DNA of 64,000 nucleotides from Choricystis sp. odSpoLacu1 (lineage: Eukaryota; Chlorophyta; Trebouxiophyceae), in the NCBI GenBank assembly GCA_958009055.1, contig OY253649.1, positions 1,240,001 to 1,304,000 of the forward strand. The letters run 5' to 3'. The notes under the pieces are model-generated. The model was not told the DNA's origin, did not search any database, and saw only the letters and a program-made list of their open reading frames with translations. Position numbers and translations under genes: made by a program. Shown here piece after piece: positions 61,301-64,000 of the stretch (positions are counted from its first letter, which is position 1; each line of letters starts with the position of its first letter).

Positions 61301-64000
61301 CAAACGCGCGCCGCCGCCACCGCCACCGCCCGACGCGCGTGGGTGGGCGTCCCCCTTCTGGTTGTCCGTCCCCCCCGCCGACGTCGCGCATGCCGCCCTG
61401 AGGTGCAGCGCCCCCATGTCATCCCTCCTCTACGCGGAGGCGGCCATCGCGCCGCGCGACGTGGGCGGCGGCGCGCCCCGCGCCGGTGCGGCGCCGCTGC
61501 TGCTGGCCGCCGCGCGCGCGGCGCGCGATGACGACGCCCTGCACTGGGCCGCCCAGGAGGCGGGCGCGGATCTGGGCGCCACGCTGGCCCTGCTGGAAGC
61601 CGATGGTGCGTGGGCGGACGCGGCCGCCCTGCGCGACGGCGCGGTGGAAGCCGCGTCTGCAGGCGCGGCCGACGCGGCCGCGCTGCCCGCCGCGCTGCTG
61701 CGCCTGGGCTGCCCCGTCGCCGCCGCCGCCACGGCGGACGCGTTGACGACGTCGTCCGCCACCGCGGACGCCCTGGCGGACGCGCGCGCGGAGGCGGCGT
61801 GGCGGATGGGGGTGTGGCAGGTGGGCGTGGGCGACGCCGGCGCGGGCGCACCCGCCTCAGCTGGCGCCGCCGCCGACGGCCTGCCCACCACCCGCACGTT
61901 CCACCAATCAGTGTGCGCGTGCCTGGCCGCCCTGGCGGCCGGCACGCCGGACGCGGGCGCGGGCGCCCTGGACGCCGCGCGCGCAGATGTGATTCGATCG
62001 GCGGCCGCCGCGGCGGAGGCCGCCACCGACGCCTCCGCGGGGGCCGCGCCCGCCGTCATCCAGCTGACGCTGTTGGCCACCCTGGATGGTGGCTGGGCTC
62101 TGCGGGCGGGAGGGGAGGCAGCTGCGGCGGCGGCAGTCGCTGCCGCCACGCGCGAGTGTGCGGCCGCCGCGGCGGGCGGCTTTCCCGCCCTCGAGCCCCT
62201 GCTCGCCGCCCGCGCCGCCGTCGCGGCCGCTGTGGGCGATGTCGGCGCCCGCCGGGACGCCCTGCTGGCCCTCGCTGTGGCCGCACGGGAGGCGGGGGCA
62301 ACCCCCGTCGCACGCCGCGCGCTGGCCGCACTGCGCGTGCCGCGCTCCGCACTCACCGACCGCACAGGAGCACCAGTGCCAGCCTGGCTGGCGGACGCCG
62401 CCTCCCCCGCCGCCCCGTGGCGGGTGGAGGAGGCCGAATCGCTGTGGGCGGCAGGGCGGGGTGCCGCCGCGCTGGCGACCGCGCACGGTTTTTTGGCCGC
62501 TGCCGACGCATCCACCCCGCCCCCCCCCAACGCCACGCCCGAGTGGCGAGCCGGCATGCTGACCCGGGTCGGCGCCTGGCTGGCCGCCTCCGAAGCGGAG
62601 GGCCCCGACGCCGCCCGCGCCGCGCTCGAGGCTGCTGTCGACGCCGCGCGCGCGCGCGCGACGCGGGCGCGGCCGCCGCGTGCGCTGCCCACTTTGCCCT
62701 CGCCGCCTATGCCGACGCCCGCCACCGGGCCGCCGCGGAGCGGCAAGCCTCCCCCGAGTGGGCCCTGGCGGCTGCCGTGCTGGCCAACAAGCGGGCTGAC
62801 CTGGCGGCGCAGCGTGCTGCGCTGGAAGACCGCGTGCGGCGCGGCGCGGCCACCCTCGACGCCCGCGGCCGCGCGATCGACACCGAATCGCGACGCCTGG
62901 CGGGCGCGGTGGCGTTACTGACCAGGCAGGTAGCCATTGATGAAACGGCGGCGGCTGATGTCGCGTCCGCGGCGGCCGCGGCGCGCGTGCTCGCGCTGCG
63001 TCATTACGGTGCGGCCCTCTCCGCCGGCTCCTCCCACGACCTGGTCGCCGTCCACCGCCTGTTGGCCCTGTTTCTGGCGGCTCCAGGGGATGCTGATGTC
63101 GTGGAGGCGGCGGCTCCCGCGTTGGGACGTGGCAGCGTGGCGCGGTCGTCGCCCCACCCGCCGCTCGCCCCCCCCGCCCCCTCCCACAAGCTCCTCCCCC
63201 TCGCCCACCAGTGCGCGTCCCGCCTGTCCGCCCGCGGCCCCGGCCACCCCACCGTCGATTCAGGCTTCCAAGCCGTGCTGGGTGACCTGCTGATCCGTCT
63301 CGCGGTCGACCACCCACACCACACGCTGTGGCAGCTGCACGCGCTGCGGTGTGGTGCGCGCGGGCGCGACGGGCGCGACCCCGGGGGGCGGCGCGCGGCC
63401 GCCGTGGCGGCGGCGGGGGGCATGCCGCCGGGCGCGGTGGACAGGGACAAGGTGGAGGCGGCTAAAGGGGTGCTGGACGCGGTGGCTAGCGTGTCACCGG
63501 AGAGGCAAGAGAGAGGAGGGAGGGTGGGGGAGACGACGCAGGCGTGTCTCTTTTCGTTCACTCAACACACACTCCCACCCCACACCCCACAGCGCCGCCC
63601 TCGTCTCCCAAACCGCCGCCCTAGCCGAAGTCTATATCGCCCTCGCCCGCGAGCCCCCCCCCCCCCGACGGCGTGGCGTCGGCGCCCTTTCCGCCCGCGC
63701 TCTCGGCCGCGGCGTCACCCACCGTCATCACCCTGCTCCCCGTCGTCTCCCGCCCCCTGCCCCCCCGCCCCGACGCCGACTACGGGGACGTGCCCCGGTT
63801 TGCCGGGTTTGGGCCGGCCGTGGCCATGGTGGGAGGCATCAACCGCCCCAAGAGGATAGTGGCCCTCGACACACACGGCGGCGCGCACGCCGAGCTCGTC
63901 AAAGCGGGGCACGACGACCTGCGCCAGGATGCGGTGATGCAGCAATTCTTTGAGCTGGTCAACGCCCTGCTGGCGGCGGACCGGGGGGCGGCGAGCGGGG
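55351..64000 (+). CDS. ATM: ATM-type PI3K-like kinase, cut at the right edge, seven frame breaks
   Basis: ATM is the apical kinase of the double-strand-break response. Exon 1 (55351-55431, [20 protein letters not shown]) and a giant exon from 55644 form the N-terminal solenoid. Residues around the exon junction (LADDLKAKQTKRRKEAIKHL) resemble the Tel1/ATM N-terminal (TAN) motif. About 2,600 residues of Ala-rich HEAT and FAT repeats follow. An intron ending CCCCACAG at 63591 leads to the kinase domain: PRFAGFGPAVAMVGGINRPK, then LVKAGHDDLRQDAVMQQFFE, the ATM signature rather than ATR or TOR. The window ends in the N-lobe. The frame breaks at G16 (55922), (CG)n at 56413, 56879, 57246 and 62645, C9 (59317) and C13 (63654). 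The donor of the last intron is unclear. Identity is firm; exact protein is not. Confidence 0.9.
55922..55937. repeat. G16 run breaking the ATM frame
   Basis: 3k+2 offset: either one G too few or two too many; the only tract that does not fit one excess unit. Confidence 0.65.
56413..56428. repeat. (CG)n tract breaking the ATM frame
   Basis: 14 nt between flanking GAC codons, 3k+2. Confidence 0.75.
56879..56892. repeat. (CG)n tract breaking the ATM frame
   Basis: Two nucleotides in excess between the frames on either side. Confidence 0.7.
57246..57260. repeat. (CG)n tract breaking the ATM frame
   Basis: 14 nt before the GTC codon of the downstream frame, 3k+2. A second CG run follows immediately, so the exact site is uncertain. 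Confidence 0.65.
59317..59325. repeat. C9 run breaking the ATM frame
   Basis: 7-nt offset, 3k+1. Confidence 0.7.
62645..62660. repeat. (CG)n tract breaking the ATM frame
   Basis: 14 nt before the downstream GAC codon, 3k+2. Confidence 0.75.
63654..63666. repeat. C13 run breaking the ATM frame
   Basis: One C more than four proline codons; the kinase-domain frame resumes after it. Confidence 0.65.

Noticed and set aside
59288..61417. 709-residue open frame on the minus strand opposite ATM
   Set aside because: Antisense shadow of GC-rich Ala-coding sequence; no motifs, while the plus frame carries the continuous ATM solenoid.
1..64000. Bacterial (actinobacterial) origin suggested by the GC content
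   Set aside because: GT-AG introns, psbW, ORC1, SMC2, RPB11, ATM and UBC27 are eukaryotic.
63591..64000. Kinase fragment as TOR or ATR
   Set aside because: The LVKAGHDDLRQDAVMQQ stretch after GGINRPK fits ATM better than TOR or ATR.

Overview
This is nuclear DNA from a very GC-rich, gene-dense photosynthetic eukaryote, most likely a green alga (Chlorophyta). Coding sequence is full of Ala, Arg, Pro and Gly codons. Genes carry few, short introns (about 75-330 nt) with GT...AG ends, and they lie 100-500 bp apart. A three-exon psbW (photosystem II subunit W), a TGD5-like plastid envelope protein, a chloroplast-type glutamyl endopeptidase, a plant-type ORC1 with a PHD finger and a plant-type UBC27 place it in the green lineage. 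I cannot name the genus.

Layout. 1-7.5 kb: the 5' end of an unknown minus-strand gene, a possible membrane micro-protein, two unknown genes, psbW, eIF2-alpha and a TSSC4-like splicing factor. 7.7-14.5 kb: PRPP synthetase, NOG1, a METTL18-type histidine methyltransferase and 3-hydroxyisobutyrate dehydrogenase. 14.8-27.1 kb: ORC1, an ARID protein, an unknown gene, condensin SMC2 and a TQ-rich unknown protein. 27.2-33.3 kb: glutamyl endopeptidase, a polytopic membrane protein, TGD5-like, RPB11 and a small unknown gene. 33.8-43.5 kb: YAK1 kinase, the cohesin loader MAU2/SCC4, a PSMD5-like proteasome chaperone, COM1/CtIP and uroporphyrinogen-III synthase. 43.7-55.1 kb: TMEM135-like, a HugZ/DUF2470-like protein, FOR20/CEP20, PDCD2-like, LIP2 octanoyltransferase, TRAPPC13, UBC27 and a B3-domain protein. 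55.35 kb to the end: ATM kinase, cut by the window inside the kinase domain.

Most genes (26 of 35) sit in head-to-head pairs sharing 120-470 bp. Several encode chromosome-maintenance factors: ORC1, SMC2, MAU2, COM1 and ATM, perhaps also the ARID and TQ-rich proteins. COM1 and ATM act in the same double-strand-break pathway.

The most striking anomaly is that seventeen reading-frame breaks, in eight otherwise sound genes, all fall inside (CG)n tracts or C/G homopolymers. All but one fit exactly one repeat unit too many. This may be an assembly bias, real unstable tracts, or slippage during expression; the DNA alone cannot decide. For broken genes the coordinates below span the whole gene across the break. 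Frames and intron boundaries were worked out by eye and may be off by a base or two.
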